The notes under the pieces: model-generated
Seen by the model: only the letters and a program-made list of their open reading frames with translations
The model's database searches: none
What the model was told of the DNA's origin: nothing
Translations under genes and position numbers: made by a program
In this document: positions 1 to 8,762 of the stretch, in pieces
Numbering within the stretch: position 1 is the stretch's first letter
Layout: every line of letters begins with the position of its first letter
Assembly: GCA_964625525.1 (NCBI GenBank)
Contig: CAZVEE010000008.1
Span: forward strand, 1 to 64,000
Length of the DNA stretch: 64,000 bases
DNA from: CAZVEE01 sp964625525
Lineage (GTDB): Bacteria; Pseudomonadota; Alphaproteobacteria; JAJFIK01
Direction: 5' to 3'

Positions 1-86
1 AGGCTCACACATCAGAACAAAACACAGAACAAAATCCCCGACACAAACAAAACCCTAGAAAACCACCCACCACCACAGCCAGCCCC

Positions 87-98
87 TGTCTTAAGACA
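87..98. promoter_or_regulatory. 12-bp perfect palindrome upstream of the first gene
   Basis: TGTCTTAAGACA reads the same on both strands and lies in the A-rich segment (1-194) before the first membrane-protein gene. It could be an operator for a dimeric regulator. No family can be named, and the rest of 1-194 shows nothing I can interpret. Confidence 0.25.
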
Positions 99-194
99 AA
101 ATGCCAATAGGGCCACTTTGTCCCATGGGGCATTTGCGCATACCTGCCGAATGACTATCCTTGCGGGTCAGGGGAACGACGGACAGGACACGCG

Positions 195-1604
195 GTGCGG
201 GGATTCGGGGGCAGGATAGGGCGGCGCGCTGAGCGCCCGCGCAAACGTACGCGACGTGGTCGCAATCGGCTGCGTGCCGACACCCACTACGCAGGATCGG
301 ACGCCGGCGCGCCGCCGGAGCAGCCGGAACGCGTGGATCGTCACGCGGTCAGCGTTGGCGATGACATTATCTCTGTGAAAGACATGCGCAGCTACTCCGC
401 GGAAGCGGAGTTCGCGCGCATTGAAGCCGAACGCACGGTGGTGAACGACAAGCTCGCCAGCTTCACCACGCCCTATGTGCAGGACATCATCAGCCAGATG
501 CGCCGGGCGGCCTGGGTTGTGGGGTGGGCCTGCGCCTGGGGCTTTGTGCTGGCGCTGTTGCATGTGACGGACCTGCGCGGGCTCTTGCTGGTGGGCTGGC
601 CCGGACGCGAGAGCATCGATCTGGCCCCGCTCCTTGTCATCGGCTATCCGGCTTGGTCGCTGTTGCGGTTGCTGATGATCAGCTCGCGCATGCCGCGGCG
701 GCTTCTGGTCACGGGCCACGCGATCGAGCGGTATGCGGATGATCATGTGGCCCACCGGCTTGAGAACGAGCATGGGCGCTGTGTGGAGGCGCTGGAAGGC
801 AACAGTTTGAAATCCGTTGGTGCCCTTTACAAGCTGTTGCATTTGCGTCTTCGCGGCTTTCGTATCTGGCGGCGGTTTTTCGTGCAACCGTTCGGCATCG
901 CCTTTGGGTTCAACCAGGCATTGCGATTGCCTTTGCTGGCGCCGCGTTTTTGGATCCTCACGACACCGATCATCCTGTTGATGATGATCCTGGTTTTCAA
1001 TCTCGGGCGTGGGGTCGAGGCGGGGGTTTTCGCGAATGCGGGCGTCATCGGGGCGATGAAAGGGGTGTTGGGGCTTGAACCCCAGGCTCCGTGGAGCGCC
1101 TATCCGTGGTGGGACGTCGGCGTGGTGGGGTTGGCGCTTGCGCTGGGGCTCGGGATCTTTGCCGCAGCGCATGTGATGAGCAGGGTGGTGGTCGGCACCC
1201 TGACCGAGCATTTATCGCCGTCCAACTATGATCTGGCGCCTTACACCTACGACTGTTCCGGCGAGATCATTGACCGCTTCAACACCATCCGGAAGAAGAT
1301 GGTGAACGCCCAGCATTTCTTCGAAAAACGCACCTCCGGCGGTGCCGCGGACCTGGACCCCTGGGAAGGGCTCTGGGACGTTGATGACCCGGACATGCCG
1401 GCCCCCGATTTCACTTATCGCGGCGGCTCCGCCGATACCGCGCCGGGCCATCGCCATCCCGGCGTGCCTATCAAGCCAGCCGGCAGCGCGACCGGTCGGG
1501 GCGAGACCAGCCGGCGCGACATTCCTCCCCCCGCCGCAGCAACGCCGTCAGATCCAGACGCCACAGACGAAGACCCTTCTGCTCCCGATGACGATAAGGC
1601 GTAA
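195..1604 (+). CDS. Multi-pass membrane protein, first of two tandem paralogs
   Basis: Function unknown. The protein has about four hydrophobic segments: two near residues 105-160, one near 255-275 and one near 315-335. The N-terminus is basic and the C-terminal tail is Pro/Asp-rich and low in complexity. It is clearly paralogous to the next gene. Both share ARIEAER/QRIEDEQ near the start, KSVGALYxLLxLRxRGFRIWRRF in the middle, and a YxxDCSxxIxxRxNxxRxxM block after the last membrane segment. The frame opens at a GTG at 195. A GTG at 333 or an ATG at 384 is also possible, since no clear ribosome site marks any of them and the first 60 residues look non-conserved. No known domain was recognised. 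Confidence 0.7.
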   Translation: MRGFGGRIGRRAERPRKRTRRGRNRLRADTHYAGSDAGAPPEQPERVDRHAVSVGDDIISVKDMRSYSAEAEFARIEAERTVVNDKLASFTTPYVQDIISQMRRAAWVVGWACAWGFVLALLHVTDLRGLLLVGWPGRESIDLAPLLVIGYPAWSLLRLLMISSRMPRRLLVTGHAIERYADDHVAHRLENEHGRCVEALEGNSLKSVGALYKLLHLRLRGFRIWRRFFVQPFGIAFGFNQALRLPLLAPRFWILTTPIILLMMILVFNLGRGVEAGVFANAGVIGAMKGVLGLEPQAPWSAYPWWDVGVVGLALALGLGIFAAAHVMSRVVVGTLTEHLSPSNYDLAPYTYDCSGEIIDRFNTIRKKMVNAQHFFEKRTSGGAADLDPWEGLWDVDDPDMPAPDFTYRGGSADTAPGHRHPGVPIKPAGSATGRGETSRRDIPPPAAATPSDPDATDEDPSAPDDDKA

Positions 1605-1915
1605 TACCTGGGCCATACAAACAGGGCGACGCGATCAGCGCAGTCAAACGAGTATAATTTCAGTAATGATCAATATCGACAGCTCAAAATCTGGCTTTGT
1701 CATAGGCTGTAGCTTACGCATTTAGGTCACACCTGTCACGAATTCGTCGCCACGGAGTAAGGTCACATTTTGTTCCTAGGCAAAACTCGTATACCATCTG
1801 TTTCTGACGCCATGGCACGTGATGTACCGCCGGATCCCCGCAGTTGCGGCCGGTTGCCAGTCCCTGTCCGTCGGGCCTGCGCCGCAAGGGGGGGCCCTAA
1901 CCGGGAGACACCATC
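1605..1915. other. Intergenic gap between the two paralogs
   Basis: About 310 bases without a convincing gene. The sequence is less GC-rich than its surroundings. A weak promoter-like pair (TTTTGT near 1769, TATACC near 1790) could drive the second paralog, but it is a poor match. Nothing else is seen. Confidence 0.4.
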
Positions 1916-3205
1916 ATGCAGCGTCGGACGCAGATGGCAGGCGCCCCAGGCGCGGGCACCTCAGTGGCGAGCGCGCAAATGGCTGGAGCGGTCAGCGACC
2001 CGTCTGGCCCGCCCATGCCCGATCCGCCCCGCACCGCCGGTGAACCGCCCGGTGGCGGCGAGGGGGGCGCTTATGATCCGGTGCGCCGTTACAACCCGGA
2101 AGTGGAACACCAACGCATTGAAGACGAGCAGGATGTGGTGCACCGCAAGCTGCTCGGCTTCACCGATCCGCTGATCCGGACAGCCGTGCGGCTGATCTGG
2201 CTGGCGGCGGCGGGCGTGGTGTGGGTAACCCTGTGCGCTCTGGTGCTGGCCATCGGTCATCGGCTTGGCCTCTCGCTGCCACTCAGCGTGAAGGCGCCAG
2301 CCGTGATCCTGCCGCCGCTGACAATCCTGGTGCTGCTGCTGGTGCGCCGGTTCATTGCGCTGCAATACCGGATGCGCCGACTGTCTTTTGAGATGACGCT
2401 CTATGCCAAGGAAGACGTGAGCCGCCATCTGGACGTGGATCGCGGCACCTATAGCGGTTTCCTGGAATCCACAAAGCCGAAATCCGTCGGCGCGCTTTAC
2501 CAGCTCTTGCGGTTGCGGATGCGCGGCTTTCGGATCTGGCGGCGCTTTCACATTCACCCGCTGGTGCTGACGCACAGCCTGAACAGCGCGCTGAAGCTGC
2601 CCTTTGTCACACCGCGGCTGGTGGTCGTCGGGGCGCCACTGCTGCTGGTGATTGTGATGGTGGTCTTTAATATGGGCCTGGCGGTGGGCAATGGTCATTT
2701 CGCCGATGGCTGGGCCCCGACCCCATGGGATGGCGCGGTCGAGCTGTGCAAAGCGTTTCTGGGGGTGCATGGGGACCAGGCGCTGTCAGCGTTCCCGGCC
2801 GGCGATACCTTACTGGTGCTGGCGGGGTTTGGGATCAGCGCGGCCGCTTATGGCCTGGCCCAGCATATCCGCGATTACATCTATGAGCGTCTGAGTTCCT
2901 TTGTGAACACGGACGACTATATGCGCCCTTTCACCCATGACTGCTCCAAGCAAATCCTGAAGCGCTACAACTATGTGCGTGAAGAGATGTTCCGGGGCTA
3001 TCGCCGCCACTACCCGGCACAAGCCGAAGAAGAAGACAGCCAGCGCCGGGCCCTGGTGCAGCATGAGGCACTGCCCGCCGACGGCAGCGATGATCCCCAG
3101 AGCGACGCTGATCAGGCCGCGCTCATGGCCAGTTATCTGGTGGCGAGCGGGGCGGAACCGCCGCTTGAAAACGGCGCCGATCCAGAAGCGCACGAGCGGG
3201 ACTGA
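1916..3205 (+). CDS. Multi-pass membrane protein, second tandem paralog
   Basis: Function unknown. The start is supported by GGGAG just upstream of the ATG. Residues 1-65 are Pro/Gly-rich and presumably cytoplasmic. Hydrophobic segments lie near residues 95-115, 125-145, 235-255 and 300-320. The central KSVGALYQLLRLRMRGFRIW block and the later THDCSKQILKRYNYVREEM block match the preceding gene, so the pair arose by duplication and then diverged (membrane segments and tails differ). The C-terminal tail is acidic. The conserved Cys in the DCS motif and the Arg/Trp-rich central loop are the best candidates for functional residues. Confidence 0.72.
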   Translation: MQRRTQMAGAPGAGTSVASAQMAGAVSDPSGPPMPDPPRTAGEPPGGGEGGAYDPVRRYNPEVEHQRIEDEQDVVHRKLLGFTDPLIRTAVRLIWLAAAGVVWVTLCALVLAIGHRLGLSLPLSVKAPAVILPPLTILVLLLVRRFIALQYRMRRLSFEMTLYAKEDVSRHLDVDRGTYSGFLESTKPKSVGALYQLLRLRMRGFRIWRRFHIHPLVLTHSLNSALKLPFVTPRLVVVGAPLLLVIVMVVFNMGLAVGNGHFADGWAPTPWDGAVELCKAFLGVHGDQALSAFPAGDTLLVLAGFGISAAAYGLAQHIRDYIYERLSSFVNTDDYMRPFTHDCSKQILKRYNYVREEMFRGYRRHYPAQAEEEDSQRRALVQHEALPADGSDDPQSDADQAALMASYLVASGAEPPLENGADPEAHERD

Positions 3206-3597
3206 GCGTTTATCCCCCCTTACGGGCCGGGCCACGCCATAAGGCGACCATGGCGCGGGCACATCCCCCTTTTTTGCCTGTTGCTATCAATGGGTCTTTT
3301 CGGGACACTCGCGTGTTAGGTAATTGGGGTGCCGTCAGGCGGCGGTCGCGGCGTGTCCGGTCTCACACCCATGCCGGCCCTATGGCAGGGCGGGCGGCGT
3401 GAGCCACGATTTTTTCCGGCCTGGAGTTTGTCTCGGAGAGCGCGCCCGCGAGCCGGCCTGGAACGGCATGACGTCGCCGTGGTGACGAGGCAGGAATTGA
3501 TCCTGCCCGTGACAGGCGGCCATTGTGACGGTGGGGGGCGACGGCCATGACCTTGGCACGGGCCGGCAAGTCAAGACGATCGTTTGGAGCCAGTCTG
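3206..3597. other. Intergenic gap with no recognised element
   Basis: About 390 bases between the second paralog and the Sel1-like gene if the later start of that gene is used. Short frames here look like high-GC noise. I see no convincing promoter, terminator or repeat. Confidence 0.4.
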
Positions 3598-5013
3598 ATG
3601 AGCGCGCGCCTGTTTGGCGCGGCACTGCTGGCTGCGGTGCTGTCCGTTCTGGTGCCGGTGTCCGACGCCGCGCGCGCGGACTATGCCGATGCTTTTCAAG
3701 CGGAAAAAGCCGAACGCCAGATGCGCCTTTTGCGCCGCGCCGGGTGGCGGGAACATGATGTGTTGGCCCAAGCCGAGTTGTGCCGACGCTATTCCGACAG
3801 CGAGGACACCCGCGCCGATCCCATCGAAGCCTATGTCTGGTGCTATCTGGCGTCGGTGAATCTGCGGATTCAAGGCGTGGCTGATGTGGCGCTGGAGCGG
3901 TTTCTCGACGATGTGGAAATGGCGACGCTGCGCCGGGCCCAGATGTTCAAGCGGTTGAGCACGCGCGGGCGCTCTGAGGCGTTCGAGCGGGTCACCTACA
4001 TTATGACCTGTCGCGGTGGGGTCGGCTTCGCGCGGCTCGCGGAACTCTACGATCCGACTCAGCGGCGCGCCGGCCTGGTCAGTCGCCGCGTGCAGCGCGC
4101 CGGCGGTTCTGACCGGCCACAAGAAGAAAACGGCGAGTTCGTCCTGTTTGGCCACTTCCGCGACGGCTTCAGCCGAGACCCGCGCAATCGCTCGTCAAGC
4201 CAGGGCTCCGGCCGGCTGGTCAGTTTTGCCGATGACGGTCGTCTGGAGCCCAATGCGGTGGAAGCCTTGACCTTCTACCTGCTTGCCGAACGGGGCGGGC
4301 ATCCTTACGCGGGCGCCATGCGCCAGGCGCTGGAGGCCTCTCTCACCGAGGATGCAGAGGCCATTCGGGCGCTGGCAGCGGAACGCGCGGGATCCTGGCT
4401 GCCGCCCTATGAGATTTACGCGGACGGGGCGCTCGACGCTCAAGGCAATCCTTATACAGATGAATGTCCGGTGACAGGAGCCTGGGAAATCGCCCTCAAC
4501 CGGGTGAACAATCTGCGTCACAAGGATATTCAGTCGGGATTGGCAGCGCTGCGCTATTACACGGACGACATCGACAATACGATGGGGCCGAACACCCGGA
4601 ATGCCATCAAGGATTTCCAGACCGCCAATTTCTGGTACCCGTCTGGCTATCTTCAGCCCTATGAGACGGCACAGCTGATCCGTCAGGCTGCGGTGGCGGG
4701 GGATGTGCACAGTCAGACAACGCTGGGCTACATGTATGCCTGTGGGATCGGCGTGGCGCCCGACGAGTATCGCGCCGTGCGCTGGTACGAGCGGGCCTAT
4801 CGCCAGCGCAGTGCCCTGGCAGCGTATAATCTGGGCCTCTTGCTCCAAGGGGACGACGTGAACCATCAGTGTACGGTCCAGACTACATTCCGCAAAGTGC
4901 CGGAAAACACGAGCCTGTCGGATGCTTACTTTACCGATGCGGTGCGGTGGGGGTTCCGCAGCGCCTCTGACCAGGTGCTGCAACGCATCGATCTGCCGGT
5001 GCGCGAGCGGTAA
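3598..5013 (+). CDS. Secreted Sel1-repeat protein with peptidoglycan-binding-like segment
   Basis: A typical signal peptide (MSARLFGAALLAAVLS) ends near an Ala-rich cleavage site at about residue 25. A GGAG site sits 8 bases before the ATG at 3598. An upstream in-frame ATG at 3547 would add 17 basic residues. Sel1-type helical repeats are seen near the start (AEAYVWCYLA-like pattern) and in the C-terminal third (TTLGYMYACGIGV, AVRWYERAYRQ). Between them, a stretch with DNTMGPNTRNAIKDFQ has the look of a PG_binding_1 domain. Such proteins are usually envelope scaffolds or cell-wall-associated regulators. The next gene starts 24 bases downstream, so the two are probably one operon. The exact role is unknown. 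Confidence 0.7.
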   Translation: MSARLFGAALLAAVLSVLVPVSDAARADYADAFQAEKAERQMRLLRRAGWREHDVLAQAELCRRYSDSEDTRADPIEAYVWCYLASVNLRIQGVADVALERFLDDVEMATLRRAQMFKRLSTRGRSEAFERVTYIMTCRGGVGFARLAELYDPTQRRAGLVSRRVQRAGGSDRPQEENGEFVLFGHFRDGFSRDPRNRSSSQGSGRLVSFADDGRLEPNAVEALTFYLLAERGGHPYAGAMRQALEASLTEDAEAIRALAAERAGSWLPPYEIYADGALDAQGNPYTDECPVTGAWEIALNRVNNLRHKDIQSGLAALRYYTDDIDNTMGPNTRNAIKDFQTANFWYPSGYLQPYETAQLIRQAAVAGDVHSQTTLGYMYACGIGVAPDEYRAVRWYERAYRQRSALAAYNLGLLLQGDDVNHQCTVQTTFRKVPENTSLSDAYFTDAVRWGFRSASDQVLQRIDLPVRER

Positions 5014-5037
5014 GGCCAAGACGGAAAGGGCGACGCC

Positions 5038-6402
5038 ATGACACGCAAGGAATGGATGGCCGGTCTGGCAGCGCTGACGCTGATGCTGGGCGGGGTGAGC
5101 GGTGCGACCGCGCAAGAGAAGGCTGGTGACGCCAGCCCGGCCAGCCAGGCGCGTGCGCCCGCGGCTGATCAAGCCAGTGCCCAGGCCACCACGACGGATG
5201 TCCCGCGCGACCGGTTGCGTCTGGACGACGAGCCGGCCCCGGGGGGCCGGGCGTCCACTGGCGCGAAAGACGGTCAGGGCTCGGGCGCGGCGGGCCGCAG
5301 TCATGAGCGGAACCACACCCGTCTATCCCATATCACTGTCGATGGCCGCCTGAGCGGTGACCAGGGCACGCGAAGCCGGGTGGCAAGCCTGACAGAGGCG
5401 CTTGAACGCGTGGCGGATGGCGGGCGCATTACCGTGCTGCCCCTGGCCCCGGCCGATAATCGCGGCTTCTACCAGGAAAGCCTGACCATCACCCGGCCGG
5501 TGACCATCAGTGGCCAGATCTATGCCCCAATGGCCGATACTGGAATGGCCGATACTGGCCCTGACGGGATGGATGACCAAGATGCGGACATGCCGTTGCC
5601 GCCGCCGCCCGCGCGGGTCGCGGTAGAGGCGCGCACCGGCGAGGCCTGTGTGACCATCAACACGAGCGGGACGGTCGTTCTGGAAAACATCGACTGGATC
5701 ATTCCGGCGGAGGATTATCCGGGCAGTGCGCCCTGCATCGCCGTCTTCTCCGGGCGTCTGGAGTTGCGCAACAATTACATCACGGGCCGGACAGAAGGCG
5801 CGGCCGTCTACATCGCCTCTAATGAAGCGCTGATCAGCGACAATGAAATCACGCTGGCGCAAACGGGTGTGCTTGTCGAGATCGCACCGCTGGAGCGGCG
5901 CCGGCGCGCGCGCAATGTGCCGCGCATTTATGAGGTCAGCGACAACACCATCTATGAAACCTTTAACGGCATTGTCGTCACCGGCAGCGACCTGCTCGAC
6001 AGCACTGTTCTGGACCCGGAAATCATGGTGGTCGGCAATCTGGTTTCTCAGAACGACGGCTCAGGCCTCATTGTGCGGGATGTGCAGGATCTGACCGTCT
6101 CATCCAATCAGTTCTCCAATAACGGCGCGGACGGCGTGGTGTTGGAGCGCTCCGGTGGCCGCTTCAATGGCAACACCATTGCCCAAAGCGGGAATAATGG
6201 CGTCGTCCTGGATGATCCCGACGGGCCGGTCTTCGAGGGTAACGAGATCCTGGACAGTGGGCGCAACGGCGTGCGGCTGCGCAATGGCGGCTTTGGCCGT
6301 TTCCAGCAGAACCGCATCAGCGGCGAGGGAAGCTGCATCTCGCCGCGTCGCTACAGCGATGTGTTGGAGTTCGACCAACGGGCGAGCTGCGTCGAGTTAT
6401 GA
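5038..6402 (+). CDS. Secreted right-handed beta-helix repeat protein
   Basis: The start is preceded by a good GGAAAGGG site. The signal peptide MTRKEWMAGLAALTLMLGG ends at ATAQ. Residues 25-100 are a low-complexity, probably disordered linker. From about residue 110 the protein shows parallel beta-helix coils with repeating N-G/N-N turns: LELRNNYITG, ALISDNEITL, DLTVSSNQFSNNGADGVVL, EGNEILDSGRNGV. This is the pectate-lyase/NosD-like fold class. No catalytic polysaccharide-lyase residues could be assigned, so a binding or structural role at the surface is as likely as an enzymatic one. A short repeat at 5530-5555 (ATGGCCGATACTGG twice) encodes duplicated MADTG. Confidence 0.72.
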   Translation: MTRKEWMAGLAALTLMLGGVSGATAQEKAGDASPASQARAPAADQASAQATTTDVPRDRLRLDDEPAPGGRASTGAKDGQGSGAAGRSHERNHTRLSHITVDGRLSGDQGTRSRVASLTEALERVADGGRITVLPLAPADNRGFYQESLTITRPVTISGQIYAPMADTGMADTGPDGMDDQDADMPLPPPPARVAVEARTGEACVTINTSGTVVLENIDWIIPAEDYPGSAPCIAVFSGRLELRNNYITGRTEGAAVYIASNEALISDNEITLAQTGVLVEIAPLERRRRARNVPRIYEVSDNTIYETFNGIVVTGSDLLDSTVLDPEIMVVGNLVSQNDGSGLIVRDVQDLTVSSNQFSNNGADGVVLERSGGRFNGNTIAQSGNNGVVLDDPDGPVFEGNEILDSGRNGVRLRNGGFGRFQQNRISGEGSCISPRRYSDVLEFDQRASCVEL

Positions 6403-6486
6403 TCGCCCGTTTCCCCTGCGGCCCGGTCTCGTGTATCGTCCTGTGACAGGCGGGCGCGGGGCCCGGCGCAGCGGCCGGGGGCCGAG

Positions 6487-7341
6487 ATGGACTGGTTTTA
6501 CATCGTCATTTTTGTGCTGGTGCTGCTGATTTTCATTCAGCCGGCCCTGGCCATGCGACAGTTGCGGTGGGCGCGGTCCGCCAAGATCCGCGAGCTTGAG
6601 CGCGATCTGGAAGCCCGCGTCATCACCTTGATCCACCGCCAGGAGCGGGTGTCGGTGTTTGGCTTCACGTCGGCCCGCTTCATTGATATCGACGACGCGC
6701 AGGCGATCATTCACGCCATCCGCACCACGCCGGACCATCAGCCCATCGCACTGGTGCTGCATACGCCGGGCGGGCTTGTGCTGGCGGCCATGCAAATCGC
6801 GCGGGCCGTGAAGGCGCATAAGGGCAAGGTCTCAGTCTATGTGCCGGTCTATGCCATGTCCGGCGGCACCCTGATCGCGCTTGCGGCGGATGAAATCGTG
6901 ATGGGGGACTTCTCCGTGCTCGGGCCCATCGACCCGCAGATTGCGGGGCTGCCGGCTCCCTCCATTGTGAATGTGACGCATCAAAAGCCGCTGACCCATG
7001 TGCATGATCTGACCTTGGTGCTGGCGGATATCGGCGCCAAGGCCATCGCCCAATTGCGGTCCGGCGCGACGGATCTGATGCGTGAGCGGCTCGGTGAGGC
7101 CCAGGCCCAGGCGATCGCGGAGCGCCTCACCGCCGGCCACTGGACCCATGACTATGCCATCACGCCGGAAGAGGCGCGGGAGATCGGCCTGACGATTTCC
7201 ACCGAGTTGCCCGAGGCGGTGACAGACCTGATGACGCTCTATCCCCAGCCGGTGCGCCAGACGGAATCCGTGGAAGCCTCGCCGCCGCGCGATGTGAAGC
7301 GGGGGCCGGAGTCGCTGGTTTGGCAAGACTGGCTGCGCTGA
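6487..7341 (+). CDS. Membrane-anchored Clp-fold serine protease (SDH/DUF114 type)
   Basis: One N-terminal membrane helix (residues 4-20) is followed by a Clp/crotonase-fold protease domain. LHTPGG (residues 91-96) forms the oxyanion region and YAMSGGT carries the nucleophile Ser125, as in the serine dehydrogenase proteinase (SDH) family related to SppA. The domain then has GPIDPQI, also typical of the family. The length, 284 residues, is normal. It is expected to cleave membrane or envelope peptides on the cytoplasmic face. The gene starts 85 bases after the beta-helix gene and closes the five-gene plus-strand block. Confidence 0.85.
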   Translation: MDWFYIVIFVLVLLIFIQPALAMRQLRWARSAKIRELERDLEARVITLIHRQERVSVFGFTSARFIDIDDAQAIIHAIRTTPDHQPIALVLHTPGGLVLAAMQIARAVKAHKGKVSVYVPVYAMSGGTLIALAADEIVMGDFSVLGPIDPQIAGLPAPSIVNVTHQKPLTHVHDLTLVLADIGAKAIAQLRSGATDLMRERLGEAQAQAIAERLTAGHWTHDYAITPEEAREIGLTISTELPEAVTDLMTLYPQPVRQTESVEASPPRDVKRGPESLVWQDWLR

Positions 7342-7459
7342 CGTTTTCCTCACGGAGTGTCTGGGAGAGGCGTGCGCGTTTTTGGCAAAGCGCCTTCCCA
7401 CCGCCGTCCAGACGCTTAGACTGCATCGCATCATGTTTTGAGTCGCGTCAGGAGCGTCC

Positions 7460-8170
7460 ATGGCCAATATGCGCCCGAAGGATTTCGCCCATCTCTACAA
7501 GACATTCAACGCGTCGATCTCCGAGCGGACGGATTGCGGGCAGCATTGCGCCCCGCTGAACGGTGGCACGCCCGTGTGCTGCTCCACTCAGAATGCCATT
7601 CCCATCATCTCCAAAACCGAATGGAAGCATCTTAAAGCGACGACCGACGCTTGGGAGCGTTTCAAACCCTATGATGCCAATTCGCGCGAGATCGTGGACG
7701 AGTTGCACGACACCTGCATGGCCGTGTCCTGCACCATTGCGCCGGCCTGTCAGCGCAATGCGCGCACCATCGCCTGCCGCTCTTTTCCCTTTTTTCCGTA
7801 TATGACGCGGCAGGGAGAGATGGCGGGCATCGCCTATTACTGGATTTTCGAAGATCGCTGCTGGGTGCTGTCCAATCTCGATATTGTCGAGGCGGCGTTT
7901 GTCGGTGAGCTGATGGACGCCTACACCTATCTGTTTGAGCGGGACGCGCAGGAACGCCAGGTGTTCATGGACCAATCGGCAACGGCGCGCCGGGTGTTCT
8001 CGCGCTGGAACCGGCCCTTGCCGGTCTTTGACCGAGAGGGGCAGCTTTGGAAAGTCCCCCCCAAATCGGGCGGTACGTTGAAGCGGGCGCGGCTGTCGGA
8101 GTTCAAGGCGCATGGGCCCTATGCCTCGCAAGAGGCCTATGAGGCGGCGGTGCAGGAAAGCCAGAGCTGA
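7460..8170 (+). CDS. Cysteine-cluster protein (YkgJ-like metal-binding type)
   Basis: An AGGAG site lies six bases before the ATG. The 236-residue soluble protein has nine Cys, eight of them in two groups: C26, C30, C40, C41 and C86, C91, C97, C106. The second group reads C-x4-C-x5-C-x8-C followed by RSFPFFPY. This arrangement recalls the YkgJ family of Fe-S or zinc cluster proteins, but I cannot confirm the family. No signal peptide or membrane segment is seen. The protein probably binds a metal cluster; its role is unknown. Confidence 0.65.
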   Translation: MANMRPKDFAHLYKTFNASISERTDCGQHCAPLNGGTPVCCSTQNAIPIISKTEWKHLKATTDAWERFKPYDANSREIVDELHDTCMAVSCTIAPACQRNARTIACRSFPFFPYMTRQGEMAGIAYYWIFEDRCWVLSNLDIVEAAFVGELMDAYTYLFERDAQERQVFMDQSATARRVFSRWNRPLPVFDREGQLWKVPPKSGGTLKRARLSEFKAHGPYASQEAYEAAVQESQS

Positions 8171-8181
8171 GGCGCGCACGC

Positions 8182-8232
8182 TGTCCGCCCTCGGACGCCA
8201 AACTGTCCGCTCGCGAACACCCGAGCCGGACA
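8182..8232 (+). promoter_or_regulatory. Two palindromic activator-type sites upstream of a sigma-54 promoter
   Basis: Two near-perfect copies of the 16-bp palindrome TGTCCG-N4-CGGACA lie at 8182-8197 (one mismatch) and 8204-8219 (one mismatch), 22 bp apart. A further half-site CGGACA is at 8227-8232. Seen differently, AAACTGTCCG at 8200-8209 and CGGACAGTTT at 8227-8236 form a perfect inverted repeat. They sit 55-105 bp upstream of the -12 element, the usual place for bacterial enhancer-binding protein sites. Confidence 0.65.
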
Positions 8233-8272
8233 GTTTCAGATTAAGTCATTGATAATATTAACAATCCCGGTT

Positions 8273-8287
8273 TGGCACGTCTGTTGC
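8273..8287 (+). promoter_or_regulatory. Sigma-54 (RpoN) -24/-12 promoter
   Basis: TGGCACG-TCTG-TTGC matches the RpoN consensus with the exact GG-to-GC spacing of 12. It lies 91 bases before the start of the small secreted protein gene. Expression should therefore need an ATP-hydrolysing enhancer-binding activator, for which the palindromes just upstream are the likely sites. Confidence 0.75.
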
Positions 8288-8377
8288 CCCTGGAAGGGGG
8301 CCTTTGCGCGCCGGAGTGGCCGCAAGGGGGCTGGGGTGGGTCAGGGTCTGGCTGCCCCGAGAGCAACCGAGGAGGAG

Positions 8378-8689
8378 ATGAAAATGCCGCGCTTTTTGAT
8401 GATTGCTGCCACGGCCACCGCTGTTGTTCTGGGTGCTGGGTTTGCGCCAGCGCCGGTGTCCGCGAATGAGAGTGCCGCGCAGGAGCGCGTGACGGTCTCG
8501 CTGAGCCGCTCGGACGCGCGCAAAGTGATCATGGAGTATTACGAGCGCCGGGGGGAGCGGGTGCGCATCCGCCGCAGCTGGGTGAGCGGCGGCCAGTTCT
8601 ACGCCAAAGTGGTGAACCGCTTCAATGACCCGGTGTCGACCGTGGCCGTGGATATGGACAATGGGCGCCTGCGTTTTGTGAACAGCTGA
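8378..8689 (+). CDS. Small secreted protein under sigma-54 control
   Basis: A strong GAGGAGG-type ribosome site precedes ATG AAA ATG; I use the first ATG. The 103-residue product has a clear signal peptide (MKMPRFLMIAATATAVVLGAG, cleavage near VSANES). The mature domain of about 75 residues alternates charged and hydrophobic positions (SRSDARKVIMEYYERRGERV) and ends in a beta-rich part (VDMDNGRLRFVNS), a shape reminiscent of PepSY-like periplasmic domains. That resemblance is weak. The gene is monocistronic, bounded by the sigma-54 promoter and a strong terminator. Confidence 0.75.
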   Translation: MKMPRFLMIAATATAVVLGAGFAPAPVSANESAAQERVTVSLSRSDARKVIMEYYERRGERVRIRRSWVSGGQFYAKVVNRFNDPVSTVAVDMDNGRLRFVNS

Positions 8690-8723
8690 GGCGTCGGCAT
8701 CATCTTCGGATGAAAGTGTGACC

Positions 8724-8759
8724 GAGGACGGAGCTGGGGGACTGCTCCGTCCTCTTTTT
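8724..8759 (+). terminator. Rho-independent terminator
   Basis: GAGGACGGAGC and GCTCCGTCCTC form a perfect 11-bp stem with a 9-base loop, followed by TTTTT. It closes the transcript of the small secreted protein just before the convergent ABC exporter gene. Confidence 0.9.
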
Positions 8760-8762
8760 GTG

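Noticed and set aside
4195..5316. 373-codon minus-strand frame across the Sel1-like and beta-helix genes
   Set aside because: It spans two real plus-strand genes and their spacer, with an Arg/His-rich translation and no recognisable domain.
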